Part shown: in pieces, positions 53,330 through 63,791 of the stretch | Position numbering within the stretch: position 1 is the stretch's first letter | Layout: every line of letters begins with the position of its first letter | NCBI GenBank assembly: GCA_946811185.2 | Contig: OX328112.1 | Span: forward strand, 32,271,562-32,335,561 | Length of the DNA stretch: 64,000 nt | Reading direction: 5' to 3' | DNA from: Hippopus hippopus | Taxonomy: Eukaryota > Mollusca > Bivalvia > Cardiida > Cardiidae | Notes under the pieces: model-generated | What the model was told of the DNA's origin: nothing | The model's input: only the letters and a program-made list of their open reading frames with translations | Databases searched by the model: none | Position numbers and translations under genes: made by a program

Positions 53330-54576
53330 CTGAAAACAACAAAAATTCACTCAACCGCGTAACTTAAAATCGCTCCCAGTCGGCCATTTTGCACCGAATC
53401 AAAAAAAAAAAAACAAAATCAAAGCACTGAAAGCACTGCTAAGTTGGAATGAGGTAAATGCAATACAAACTTGTTTCTTCCTATGTTTTTTTAACGATGT
53501 CTTTGAAACCTTTCTTTCTTATGGTATTCCTACTTTTCATGAGGTCTATAGATACCTCAGTTTATTTGAAATGAAAGATTGCTTCATTTGTGATTAGAGT
53601 AGTTTGCTTCAAAGTGAAACATTTTCATATTACATGGCTGAAAGTGAGGAATTTTGAGAAACCTGATCGGACATCTGACAATTTTTCACACGGAAAACAA
53701 AAGAAAATGTGATATTTTGGAAGAGTTTCAAGCACATGCCTGCTAACTTTCGACCATGATATTTTTTGCAAAAACAAGACCTTTTTTTTTGTGAAAAACA
53801 AATGCCTCTGTAACAGCCAATTATCTGGTGAATGGCTTTGATGTTTGATTTCGACCTTGTCAGATTACTATGACCTTGTCATCAGCAGATCTCTATCCAT
53901 GACTGTTACCTTCGTACCAAATATGAACATTTTTATTTAAATGTTAAGTTTCTGTGATAACTTTTGAAGAAAGGATCAAAATATTGACATTGACATTGGG
54001 ACTTGTGACCCTCATTATATGCATATTGACAGGAAGTACATTCTTACCATGATCTGGGTTAAAAGTAGACTTTGGTCTAGGACATGTGACCCTCATAAGG
54101 TGCATATTGACGAAAGGTGTCTACATGAAAAGTATGAGCATTGTTCAATGTAACTTGAATAATTTTGGAGTAATAGGGAAATGCTAAGTTTTTACCAGAT
54201 GGACGCCAAAACGACATTGTAACGCTATGTCTCACTCACCACAAGCGGGCTCGACAACAATATGCTTCCGATCTTTCGATGTGGGGCATGAAAATCATAT
54301 CCGATGTAGATAAACAGTTGTGCAACACTGTTAAGATATGGTCCAATCATTCCAGAGAAAATGGACTTGTGAAGATCATTCAAGTCAAGATTTTTGACAA
54401 ACCTTAAATTGTGATTTTGAAGTTTTAAGCCAAGGAGCTACTGCTGCAACAAGCACAACTATAGCTGACCCCTATAACATGTATTATGCTGCCTAAAAAT
54501 TGGATATATACTAATAGAGACTCAGTCTGCAAGTCAACTGTGGACAGACAGACAGAAAGTACAGGCTTAAACAGTA
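53330..54576. other. mostly unassigned; one degenerate two-unit repeat
   Basis: TGACCCTCATTATATGCATATTGAC (54007) and TGACCCTCATAAGGTGCATATTGAC (54089), with flanking 'GACATTG' and 'GGTCTAGGACATG', suggest an old tandem-repeat element across about 53850-54260. No gene seen. Confidence 0.45.
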
Positions 54577-54800
54577 ACAAGAGCGCCGCATGCTGGTGCC
54601 ACGCTTGGCTGTGGGTGCTAGATAGTGAAAAAGATCTAAATCGAAAAAGGGACAAAATTCTTACAAAATGCATTTGGAGTTATTTCCCTAGATGGCATAG
54701 GTTGCTGTTTTGATAATGGACATATACTCCGAGTTTCAAGAAAATACAATTAGTAATAATAAATCGCGTGAAATCAAGTAAACGCTACTGCTCTTGAAAT
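54577..54800 (+). mobile_element. 5' end of a rolling-circle-like element
   Basis: 'CAAGAGCGCCGCATGCTGGTG' and 'CCACGCTTGGCTGTGGG' have the CAAGAG start and hairpin style of the other H elements. No matching 3' end is certain. Confidence 0.45.
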
Positions 54801-55599
54801 CAGCAGTTTAGTTTTTATACAGTGACCTCTAGAGACACAATTTTCACGCCAGTCACAAACTAAAACTTCATTCCTGCAACCTTTATACACGCGACGATTG
54901 ATACATTGACTCGATATTTATTGTTCATGATCCAAAATTAAAAAATTCATTGATATTAAAACTGTTTACTTAACCCCAAGATGATTCTGTGCATCCACCA
55001 ACTATCAAATGAAGTCAATGCACGTTGTAGATATTTGATTTCGCAATATTAAGGGAAGTAATGAAATGCAAATAGTTTTAATCGAAAGAGTTTTTTATGT
55101 TAATAAATATTCACAAGACTTTGTCTCCCTTCAATGACGTTTTTAACAAAATTATTGACAAAATGTTTATGAACTATTTTCTTAAAGTGTGCAATAAGGC
55201 CTTTTAGAAAGTGAAACTAGGCCGTTTGGAAACTGAAACTTGTTTTCTGAGAAAGAAAGATCACATGATTACCAAATAAGCAAACACCGAAGCACAGCGA
55301 CGTATTCATACACTGTCTTTACTTTCTTTCTGAATCTTTTAAAAACAAGTCTATGAAGGTTTTGATGGCTATTTATGCATATTTGTCCCGAAGTAATACA
55401 TGTCCCATATCATTATCTTCGGTTATTACAAACGGGTCGTCCATGGCAAGTTGAGATGAAAACCAGTCCCTGGTGTATTCATATCCTTGTGTTGTGTTCT
55501 TCGGGTACCCGGAATGAATTATTGTTTTCATTTTCCGGTTTTGCTAAATCTAAGTTGACATGCTTCGCATTCCAACTTAAAAAGTGTCTCGGCGGAATG
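54801..55599. other. unassigned stretch
   Basis: No gene or window repeat recognised. A frame at 55375-55620 is open for 81 codons but has no domain I know and runs into the H-F end. Confidence 0.4.
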
Positions 55600-55779
55600 G
55601 GTTATTGTACACACATATAAAGTTTCACGAAATTCAGTCCAATGGTATTGGAGATATTCTCCCGGATGGACACACAGATGGACGACGGAAGAACGGACGG
55701 ACACGGACGGAGGGATGAATGGACGGACGGACGGACAACGCTAAAACTATATCCCCCCACCTTTGGTGGGGAATAATAA
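55600..55779 (+). mobile_element. H-F: 3' end of a rolling-circle-like element
   Basis: 'GTTTCACGAAATTCAGTCCAATGG' unit remnant, GGACGGACGG-rich tract, then CCCCAC-CTTT-GTGGGG hairpin and AATAATAA. Sequence right of it (55780-55815) is an H-B unit fragment, so H-F probably inserted there. Confidence 0.65.
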
Positions 55780-55829
55780 CCCATTTTCAAACTTGTCTGA
55801 CATATTATGAAGGCAATCAGGGTTTTCCC

Positions 55830-56452
55830 TCAGCTATAAAAATTGGGGGTCATTGGGACCCCTTGCTTCATTAGTTGAGGGTCATTTCTAGAATTTAGGG
55901 GGTCAAAATAAATGGGTCTCTTCGTCGTCAAGCATAGATTACAGTGAATTTCACCTTTAAACTCCAAGAAAGTAAAAGTCTGTAAGTCATTTCTGACGGA
56001 ATGCTCGATTTCAGTTTTTGACAGACAAAACATTCTTGTCTGAATTGCTGCTTGACGTGCTTGACATGGCTTGATCGGCAGGAAGCAGACGATAAAAGAG
56101 AATGCTACAGTTTACTTCTTCGTCTCATTATTTTCCACGAACAGAACAGACTGGTAATGTGTACTTTTATCTACCAGAAGTCGCGTGAAATAAGCTTTGA
56201 AATACAGAGAACCCCACCGAGACTTTGACTGGGCCTGTATTTACGACACATGTCCGATGTACTTTACGGCAATAATGCATGAACCAGTCTTATTCTATAA
56301 ATAAATTACCAGAAAACCACTTTTATCTAAAATAAACCCTGTAGTTAAAAAAAAAGAACGGTGTTGGTCTGATATTGAAGCAAGAAGAGACTTGGATTTG
56401 TCCCTGTAAGGTACTTTTGGTCCCTAAATACCCAAGTCTACCAAAAACATTT
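55830..56452. other. unassigned stretch
   Basis: 'GGGGGTCATTGGGACCCC' at about 55850 is a short inverted repeat. Nothing else recognised. Confidence 0.4.
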
Positions 56453-56658
56453 GTCAACTCTTTATGTAACAAAATTTTTAGACCTTTCCAAATTGAGAAC
56501 ATTTGTAGACAACAGGTTAAATGTTTCCAAATTGATTACTGTGAAAGGGAAGAAAAAATTGTGGGAAAACGGCAAAATGCTGGTTATCTGCATTTTTTCA
56601 TTTTCCAACATTGTTTTTCAAAGGCCTTCTTTCACAGAGATTGTTTGTAAAGGGTTAA
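56453..56658 (-). mobile_element. MITE-A copy
   Basis: TCAA / TTAA sites. Eroded palindrome (GGCAAAATGCTGGTTATCTGC). Confidence 0.78.
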
Positions 56659-56779
56659 TCAAATAAAATTGTCAACAGTAGGGAAGAAGTTGTAAACGAT
56701 CTTTCTTCTGGTATCTTGACCTTTAAAGTGCTAAAACAATCCAACAGATATTTTCAGTCTAGAATAAGATCCAAATAAT

Positions 56780-56910
56780 TGCCATTTCATGATTGCTTTT
56801 CGCCTTTACTGTTTCAGCAAAGCAAACAGTGCGTATCTAAAATCAGACTCCATGTTTTGTGCAGTCTGATCTTGATCTACATAGGCCAAAAAAGGCACTT
56901 TTTAGTTGTG
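56780..56910. mobile_element. MITE-C core
   Basis: AAACAGTGCGTATCTAAAATCAG and TGTGCAGTCTGATCTTGATC arms. Flanks eroded. Confidence 0.6.
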
Positions 56911-56918
56911 AAAGGCAC

Positions 56919-57382
56919 TTTTTCTCTTTACCACACAACAAAATGTTTAAATCACCTATAATGAAAGCATTTTTTAAAGGAGAAACTTAAGGATCGGGCA
57001 CCCTGATGGGATTCATGTAACATTTGTGTAACATCGCCTTTCATCGTCAAAATCGTACCAATTCGGGTAAGACTCGGGTAATCCATAATGAAGGCAAGGA
57101 CCAGCTTCTATCGGCCAACCGATTATGAATTACCCAAGTCTTAGCCAAATCTGTACATTTTTTCAGCAATGAAAGGCCATGTTACACATCTTCCATTAGG
57201 GTGCCCAATCCTTAACATGGTTCAAATGATGAGACTTGTTTTCTGGTTGGGTAGAAAACATTTTGGGAAAAGGAGAAAATGCTGGTAACCAGCATTTTCT
57301 CCTTTTCCCACAATGTTTTCAAAAGCCTTCTTTCTCAGGGTCATTAAAACTCGGGATTGTGTGGTAAAGGGAAAGGGATTAA
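56919..57382 (-). mobile_element. MITE-A interrupted by MITE-G
   Basis: Left part to 56986, right part from 57216 with a perfect palindrome. A 7 bp duplication (AAAGGGAAAGGG) sits before the final TTAA. Confidence 0.8.
56987..57215. mobile_element. MITE-G foldback element, copy 2
   Basis: TTAA at both ends (56987-56990, 57212-57215), then GGATCGGGCACCCTGATG / CATTAGGGTGCCCAATCC. It has a short duplication TGTAACAT near 57018. Confidence 0.88.
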
Positions 57383-57922
57383 GATTGCCAGAGATCTAGG
57401 GTTTAACTTGTCGAGAAGAAAGGTTTACTGGAGAACTTAAAATTAAAGCGGCACCTCATAAATTGTTTTAAAGGAATTTTCTTCAGCAACCGGCTCAAAG
57501 TCAATTGATTACATCAACACCCCTGAGAATGATGCAATCTTTTTAATTAAATAAACAAACATTCTCCATGAAACAGTTCAGAATTGATTGATTGCAATTT
57601 ACAGTTCACAATTTCAATATTCTATCTAACTCAACAAGCACTGACTTCGGTAATGTTCTCTGATATCTTGGTCACATGACCCTTTCCGCAGAAAATTAAA
57701 ACATTACTCGGTAGAGGACTTTGTAGTCTTAATTCTTTAACAAACAATCAAATTTTGGACCTTGGCTTTGAGCCCGATTGAAACAAGCGACCTTGATCTA
57801 TACGGTCACAGAAGCAAAGTTGTAAAATTTCGCCCTAGCCAAATTTTCATTTGCCTTGTTAAAGAATTTTAAATCAAACTAGAATTAATAAGTCCCATTA
57901 GAGGCTATAAGACTTTTAGTAA
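57383..57922. other. unassigned stretch
   Basis: No gene recognised. A MITE-A-like stub ('TTCTTTAACAAACAATCAAATTTTGG') at about 57730. Confidence 0.4.
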
Positions 57923-58238
57923 ACATAGCGGGCCTAAAAATGCATTGAATTTAAATATTACCATCTAAAAGTATGTTATTTTACTGTCAGTCTATGTGTT
58001 AGTGGCTGGCAGAAAAATGAATTTTAAAAGTAGGTCAAAAGCTGCCAGGTAGCTCTATTTTTTGTTTACTTTTTACCTAGTTTTGATATTAATTTTTCTG
58101 CTAGTAACTAACACTTGGACTAACCAGACAATAACAGATTGTCATCTTCACAACAATTTTCATACTTTTAAATGGTATGATTTAAATTCAAATGCATTTT
58201 AACACCCACACTGTTTACTTTTGGCCACTACTGGGCTT
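57923..58238. mobile_element. MITE-D foldback element, copy 2
   Basis: Right arm fully matches copy 1 (ATACTTTTAAATGGTATGAT, AACACCCACACTGTTTACTT, GGCCACTACTGGGCTTTA). The left extreme is truncated. Confidence 0.75.
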
Positions 58239-58453
58239 TAAACAAATAAGACAACCTTATTTCCAGTAAATCAGAAGATGGATAAATGTCAAGTTCTGAC
58301 TGATATTTAGTCTTTTTTCTGTTCAGATGTTGTTTTATCCTGCTTGATGAAATTGTTTAGACAGTGACAAGTTTTAAGGCTCTTCAATGCTTTGCCCATG
58401 CCCAGTGTCTACAGCATTTGGATTACATCAAGATTTCTGATTACAAATTCATC

Positions 58454-59578
58454 TTAACTCTTTACCAAATGACAAAATTTTAGACTTGTGCACACTGAAA
58501 GCATTTGCAGACAACTAATTAAATTATATTCTAACGTTTAAATTTGTCTTTGATAGGATTGAAAATATTGTTGGAAAAGAGCAAAAGCTGGTTACAATCA
58601 TTTTTTCCTTTTCCCACAATGTTTTCAAGAGTCCATTTCCTCGGAATTGTTAACAAGAGGGCCATGATGGCCCTGTATCGCTCCACTGGCTAATACGTAA
58701 AATCTCTACATGCCAAACATTACAATACTTCGCCAATTGGTTTTGAACATAAGACCCCTGAGACAGGACTAAAATTGGTAGCCCTAGTTCTTATGGTTAG
58801 TAACAAGAAGATTTCTAAAGATTTCACTATATAAGTCCATGTAAAACTTCTGACCCCTGGGGGTGAATCAAATTCTACCCTAGGGCTATAATTTACGCAC
58901 TCTTGGTGAAGGCCCACTAGATAAAGCTACATGCAAAATTTGGTAGCCCTAGGCTTTATGACTAAGTACAGGGAGATTTCTTAAGTTTTCTCTCTATAAG
59001 CCCATGTAAAACTTGTGACCCCCGGGGCAGGGCCAATTTTGACCCCAGGGCTATAATTTGGGCACTCTTGGTAGAGGTCCACTATATAAAGCCACATGCA
59101 AATTTTGGTAACCCTAGGCCTCATGGCTAGGTACAGGAAGATTTCTAAAGTTTTCTCTATATAAGCCCATGTAAAACTTGTGACCCCCGGGGCGGGGTCT
59201 AATTTGACCCCAGGGCTATAACTTGAAAAAACTTGATAGAGGCCCACTAGATAAAGCTACATGCCAAATTTGGTAGCCCTAGGCCTGATGGTTTCAGACA
59301 AGAAGATTTTCAAAGATTTCCAATATTTTTAAGTTTTGTTGCCATGGCAACCAGAGTTTTTGAAGGAATCAAATTCTTTCAAGAAATCCTGAAGAGGACC
59401 ATGGCAGGATCATTTCTGTGAAGTTTCATAAAAATTGGATGAGTAGTTTCAGAGAAGAAGATGTTTGAAATAAAAGTTAACGCACGGTCGGACAGACGAC
59501 GGACGACGGGCCATGACATAAGCCCGCTGGCCTTCGGCCAGTGGAGCTAAAAATTAGGATTATGTGGTAAAGGGTTAA
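58454..59578 (-). mobile_element. MITE-A interrupted by H-C2
   Basis: Left part to 58653 ends 'GAATTGTTAA'. Right part 59551-59578 'AAATTAGGATTATGTGG'. TTAA at both ends. Confidence 0.83.
58654..59550 (+). mobile_element. H-C2: rolling-circle-like element
   Basis: Start CAAGAGGGCCATGATGGCCC then TATCGCTCCACTGGC. Three to four units of about 175 bp ('GCCCTAGGCCTCATGGC', 'TAAAACTTGTGACCCCCGGG'). A segment shared with H-C1 ('TTGCCATGGCAACCAGA'). End with GACGACGGACGACGGG, hairpin CTGGCCTTCGGCCAG and GTGGAGCTAA. GCTCCACTGGC is inverted at the end as GCCAGTGGAGC. Inserted between A and A of the host MITE-A. Confidence 0.8.
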
Positions 59579-59700
59579 ACACTTTAACCCTTTATGACAC
59601 ATTCCTCTGTTGCAATCACATTTCAAAAGCCATATGGGCAACAGGAGAAAATACTGAGTATCAGTATATTTTCTCTTTTTCCCACAATGATTTCTGATCC

Positions 59701-59935
59701 TTAACTCTTTACCACACAATCCCGAGTTTTAACAACCCAAAGAAAGAAGCCTTTTGAAAACACTGTGGGAAAAGGAGAGTATCCTGGTTACCAGAATTTT
59801 CTCTTCCAACAATGTTTTCTAACCATCAGAGAAAGAACTCATCACTTGAGCTACAATTATTTTGTTGACTGCAAATGTTTTCAAATTGGTTGAGTATAAA
59901 AAACTGTCGTTTGGTAAAGAATTAACTCTTTACTA
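59701..59935 (+). mobile_element. MITE-A nested copy 1
   Basis: TTAA at 59701-59704 and 59932-59935. Palindrome damaged on the left arm (AGGAGAGTATCCTGG). Confidence 0.85.
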
Positions 59936-60131
59936 AACGTCAGAATTCTAGACTGGTACAAATTGAAAGCACTTGCAGATGACCAATTAAATGTGGCTCA
60001 AATTTGTCAGTGAAAGGGTAGAAAACATTGTTGGAAAAGGAGAAAATGCTAGTAACAAGCAACCACTACGTTTTCAAAAAGTTTATATCTTTGAGGTTGT
60101 TAAAACTCGGCATTGTGTGGTAAAGGGTTAA
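59932..60131 (-). mobile_element. MITE-A nested copy 2
   Basis: Shares TTAA with the copy before it. About 30 bp of the right palindrome arm are missing. Confidence 0.83.
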
Positions 60132-60306
60132 AAGACAAATTTTTATTAGTACTTAGCTACATTTCATGTTGTCAGCAAAGACTATCCATTTGGACAAGAC
60201 TAAAATTTAATTGTTCAGTAAATAGTAAACTATTGGTCCCCAAAGATGATAAAATCAGAGGGCCAGTCTCGGATGTAAATCTGGAGCAATACTGTTTGCG
60301 TAGATA

Positions 60307-60570
60307 TGAACCATGCTCTGTGAAAAGGGGACTTAATGCATTTGCGAAACATATCGACCCAGGTCAGCCTGCGCAGTCCGCGCAGGCTGACCTGGGCCGA
60401 AACTTTTCGCTATTGATCAATTTTCTGTATGTCAAAGGACCAATCTACCTCATGATTAATTGGTTTGTCAAAAAAAGTGGCTATTATGGATCCATAACTA
60501 TGTGATGACTTGCCTGGTATCATGTATCACGGAGATGCATTAAGCCCCCTTTCACCAGAGCATGGCTCAT
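60307..60570 (+). mobile_element. MITE-B, best-preserved copy
   Basis: Ends TGAACCATGCTCTGTGAAAA / TTTCACCAGAGCATGGCTCA. The central palindrome of about 39 bp at 60357-60395 (CCCAGGTCAGCCTGCGCAG and its complement) is near perfect. Confidence 0.88.
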
Positions 60571-60884
60571 CTATATGCGTGTCAAAAAATTTGCAAATTA
60601 CTGATTGCATACATTTTTGCGTGCGGAAATGTTTGCGACTTTAAGACACTCGTTATTTGCCGGATATACTTGTGGTAAAATACGTGAATAGAAAAGTTTG
60701 TAACTTTTCAAATTTGCTGCAAAATTGCAAAAAATTCCACATTGCAAAAATTTCCACTTGTACAGTATTCCTGATGTTGAATGGATATGGCCTAGATATT
60801 GTACTTTTATTTTTCCTTTATAAAGACCTGTAAAATAGTAAAACTCTGTGAAATCCAATATAAATCTTGTAATAACTTCACTGA

Positions 60885-61090
60885 GGTTTCACCCAGACAA
60901 ATATTCTAAGCAAGTTTTATGAGCACTGGTATCAAAATGTGGCATCTACAGTGCACATAAGGTTTTTCTATGATTTGACCTAGTGACCTACTTTGGATCT
61001 GAGGTGACCCGTGTTCAAACTCTTTATAGGTATCATCAAGCCAAACACATTTCATGAGCATTGGACTGAAAATCTGGACACAACGACACT
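60885..61090 (+). repeat. H-B type unit fragments
   Basis: 'GACAAATATTCTAAGCAAG', 'ATTTGACCTAGTGACCTA' and 'TATCATCAAGCCAAACA' match the 145 bp units at 16769-17994. No element ends. Confidence 0.65.
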
Positions 61091-61139
61091 CACAAAGTAA
61101 AAGTAAACAACAGACAGAATGTCTTTCACATTCAGATGC

Positions 61140-61420
61140 CTACTCTCAGAATTAACAAAAGCAACACATCCTTGTGCCAACGCTCCGCTGCAATTGCTCG
61201 ATTTTCAGTGAAAATTTTAAGTCAAAAGGGGGGTATGATTGTGTCACAAATACGTTCATGTTTACCAGCACCAGCCGTTGTAGTATAGGTTTCCCTTTGA
61301 TAGATAAGAACTTGTCCAAGTCTGAAACGAGTACCTTCAGTAATAACAGAGATATTATAAAATGGCAAAGTTTTGGCATATCGGCGACACAGGCACCAGG
61401 GCTGCAACAATACCTCAACG
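61140..61420 (+). repeat. diverged rolling-circle-type unit
   Basis: 'GATAAGAACTTGTCCAAGTCTG', 'CAGTAATAACAGAGATATTA' and 'GGCACCAGGGCTGC' match the repeat at 5965-6300. Frames open here on both strands are not genes. Confidence 0.6.
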
Positions 61421-61509
61421 TTTTCTTTGGATACAGCCTAGCTAAAAATTAGACCTGAATTCAGAAGGACTAATGGATGGGTCCCAGAAAATGTTTTCTT
61501 ACTTTTCAT

Positions 61510-61722
61510 TTAACTCTACCAAACGACAAAAATTTAGACTGCAGCAAATTAAAGGCATTTGCCGGCAACAAATTAAGAGTTGCTGATCCAATTGGATTTC
61601 TTAAGAAGGTTAGAAAACATTACAGGAAAAGGAGAAAATGCTGGTTACCAGTGTTTTCTCCTTTACCAACAATGTTTTCCCTCTAGGTCGTCAAAAGTCG
61701 GGATTTTGTGGTAAATGGTAAA
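61510..61722 (-). mobile_element. MITE-A copy
   Basis: TTAA left. The right end 'TTGTGGTAAATGGTAAAA' has lost TTAA. One arm reads CCAGTGTTTTCTCC. Confidence 0.82.
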
Positions 61723-62216
61723 AGGGACTTGTGAGAACTGTAACATCCAATATCCTTCTTGTAACTAGGTTTAGTTTTTCACACTCTTTTTGTTATTCTG
61801 CCTTCAATTTTCATTTAGGGCATTCCTGCACTGAATACAAATGAGGGTTTTCCATCCTAAGATGATGCTAGGGATTTTTGAACATGCTTCTAAGAACAAT
61901 GTAGATCAAGATCAGACTGCAATTATTGCAATATTTTATTGATGAAATTTGTATGTATATAATAAAAGAAACATTATTATGTATTAGCTTTCCTGGTGTT
62001 TGCAACTGCTTCTTGGTACTTAAAGTTTTTTTCACACATTACTGGACCTTCAGTCTATTCTGTTGTAGTTACTTCACTAGTGTTTGTATTTGCTTCTCGT
62101 GGCATAAGAAACTTTTGACATATTACTTGACCTTTGGTGTCTCGAGATACTGAATTTTCTGACACTAGTCTGAGCAAATACAACTTTCAGGAAAGTTACT
62201 ACAACGTTATATTTCT
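61723..62216. other. unassigned stretch with half a MITE-C arm
   Basis: 'AATGTAGATCAAGATCAGACTGC' at 61899-61920 is one MITE-C arm without its partner. Two imperfect copies of 'TAGTGTTTG...TGCTTCT' lie at 61990 and 62075. No gene seen. Confidence 0.45.
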
Positions 62217-62412
62217 TAAGATCTCTAAAATGGGAGTTTAATGAATCTGCAAAAGTATCAACCCGGGTCAGTCTGCGCAATTCATGCAGTCAATACTTTT
62301 TAACTTTTGGTAATTTTTCTGCGTGTCAAAGGATCATTCTATCCCAGGCTTCAGATAATTGTTATACAAAATGGATTTTATACATCCATAGCATAGTATC
62401 ACCGAGATGTAT
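62217..62412 (+). mobile_element. MITE-B, right end displaced by MITE-A
   Basis: 'AATGGGAGTTTAATGAATCTGC', 'CGGGTCAGTCTGCGC' and 'ATGGATTTTATACATCCATA' match the family. It stops at 'GATGTATT' where the TTAA of the next element begins. Confidence 0.7.
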
Positions 62413-63139
62413 TTAATTCTTTACCGAACGAAAAATTTTTAGACTAGTCCAAACTGAAAGCATTTGCAGTTCTGGGAGGGTAGAAAACAGTGTGGGAAAA
62501 GGAGAAAATGCTGGTTACCAGCATTTTCTCCTTTTCTCATGATGTTTTCAAAAGCACTCTTTTTCAGGGCCGTGAAAACCAGGGATTAAAGGCGGTCCTT
62601 CAGATTTTGGGACAAAAATTTTACAAAAATCCAAAAAAATCATCCTTATACTCCCAAAGCCTTTTAATTTTCATTCATAAAACCCCAGTAGCCGAAACCC
62701 ATCCGACAACAAGAGAAATCAGAGATTTACTACGGCCCAGTTCGACACCGACGGGAAACACGGTCTATTTTTAAATGAGCAACTCGCTCATTTACATACC
62801 AGAAATACACAAACGAAGCTTCAAACATAGCGTTCGAAGAAGACATTATGGAAAATAATTTCATGTTTGTTATGTTATGGAATTTAAGCGTCATTAGTCA
62901 CGTGCCAGTCACTTGACATTGCCACAATGCTTTTTTGATTTCTGGCGCGAAATCTAAAAATAACCTTAAGAGGCTACGTAGCCTTTTAAGGGAACACCAT
63001 CAAAAAAAATTTTTTTTGTAATTTTATGATTCTTAATTATTGATGATTTGTATTGTTTTTTTAGTATAAAATTCGTGATATATATTTTTTTTAATTTGGT
63101 GAGATGTGAAAAATCTAAATACCCACCTTTAAGGGTTAA
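62413..63139 (-). mobile_element. MITE-A interrupted by MITE-F
   Basis: TTAA at 62413-62416 and 63136-63139. About 40 bp are missing between left terminus and palindrome. MITE-F sits in the right terminus. Confidence 0.8.
62586..63132. mobile_element. MITE-F, copy 2
   Basis: TTAAAGGCGG / CCACCTTTAA ends. CACGTG at 62899-62904 and GGCGCGAAAT at 62944-62953 are kept. The CTACGTAG palindrome has one mismatch. Confidence 0.88.
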
Positions 63140-63324
63140 ACCTCATCATTCTGACGGTCATGTACTTTGTTCAGTGTTTAGATGAAATACCAGCCAGTAT
63201 AAATTCAAAATATTGTACAAGTTGATGAGGCAGAAAATCATGCAATTATCCGTCTTGCTTTGGCTTTGAACCCAGAAATGAATAAACAGTGTGGACTTCA
63301 AAGCTCTCTAATCATTATTCCTGT

Positions 63325-63535
63325 ATTAACTCATAGGCTGCTAAGCGCAACTCACTGACCTTTTGCGGACAGTGTAGATCAAGATCAGAGTAAAGAGAAC
63401 GTGCAGTCTGATCTTGGAACAACACTGTCCGCTAAGAAGATATCTTTCTCCCAAAAAATACCTTTGAAATAGCTAAACTTAGGTTTTTACTATCGGCTTG
63501 AGAGTTTCATGTTAGTTATTTAGCAGGATACGGTA
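63325..63535. mobile_element. MITE-C copy
   Basis: Ends 'AGGCTGCTAAGCGCAACTCAC' and 'AGTTATTTAGCAGGATA'. Hairpin arms GCGGACAGTGTAGATCAAGATC / CTGATCTTGGAACAACACTGTCCGC. Confidence 0.75.
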
Positions 63536-63569
63536 AACCTTTGCACAGATAAAGAGGAATATTTCTGGT

Positions 63570-63791
63570 TTAAATCTTTATCAGACAACAGAATTCTGGC
63601 CTTGCCCAAATTCAAAGCATTTGCAGACGACAAAATAAATGTAGCTCAAATGATGATTTCTGTCTTGGGTAGGGTAAAAAACATTGCAGGGAAAGGAGAA
63701 AATGCTGGTAACCAGCATTTTCTCCTTTTCCCACAATGCTTTCAAAAGGCTTCTTTCTAAGGGTCGTTTAAAGTCGGCATTGTGTGGTTAA
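63570..63791 (-). mobile_element. MITE-A copy
   Basis: The right terminus is cut to GTGTGG directly before TTAA at 63788-63791, which the next copy shares. Palindrome good. Confidence 0.87.

Larger units (their letters stand above)
59584..60231 (+). mobile_element. MITE-A host of two nested copies
   Basis: Left part 59584-59700 has palindrome AAAATACTGAGTATCAGTATATTTTC, both arms altered together. It resumes at 60132 with 'AAGACAAATTTTTATTAG' and runs to about 60231. Confidence 0.75.

Noticed and set aside
54425..54713. Frames of 75-82 codons near the 5' end of an H element
   Set aside because: They cross the element border at 54577 and have no recognisable domain.
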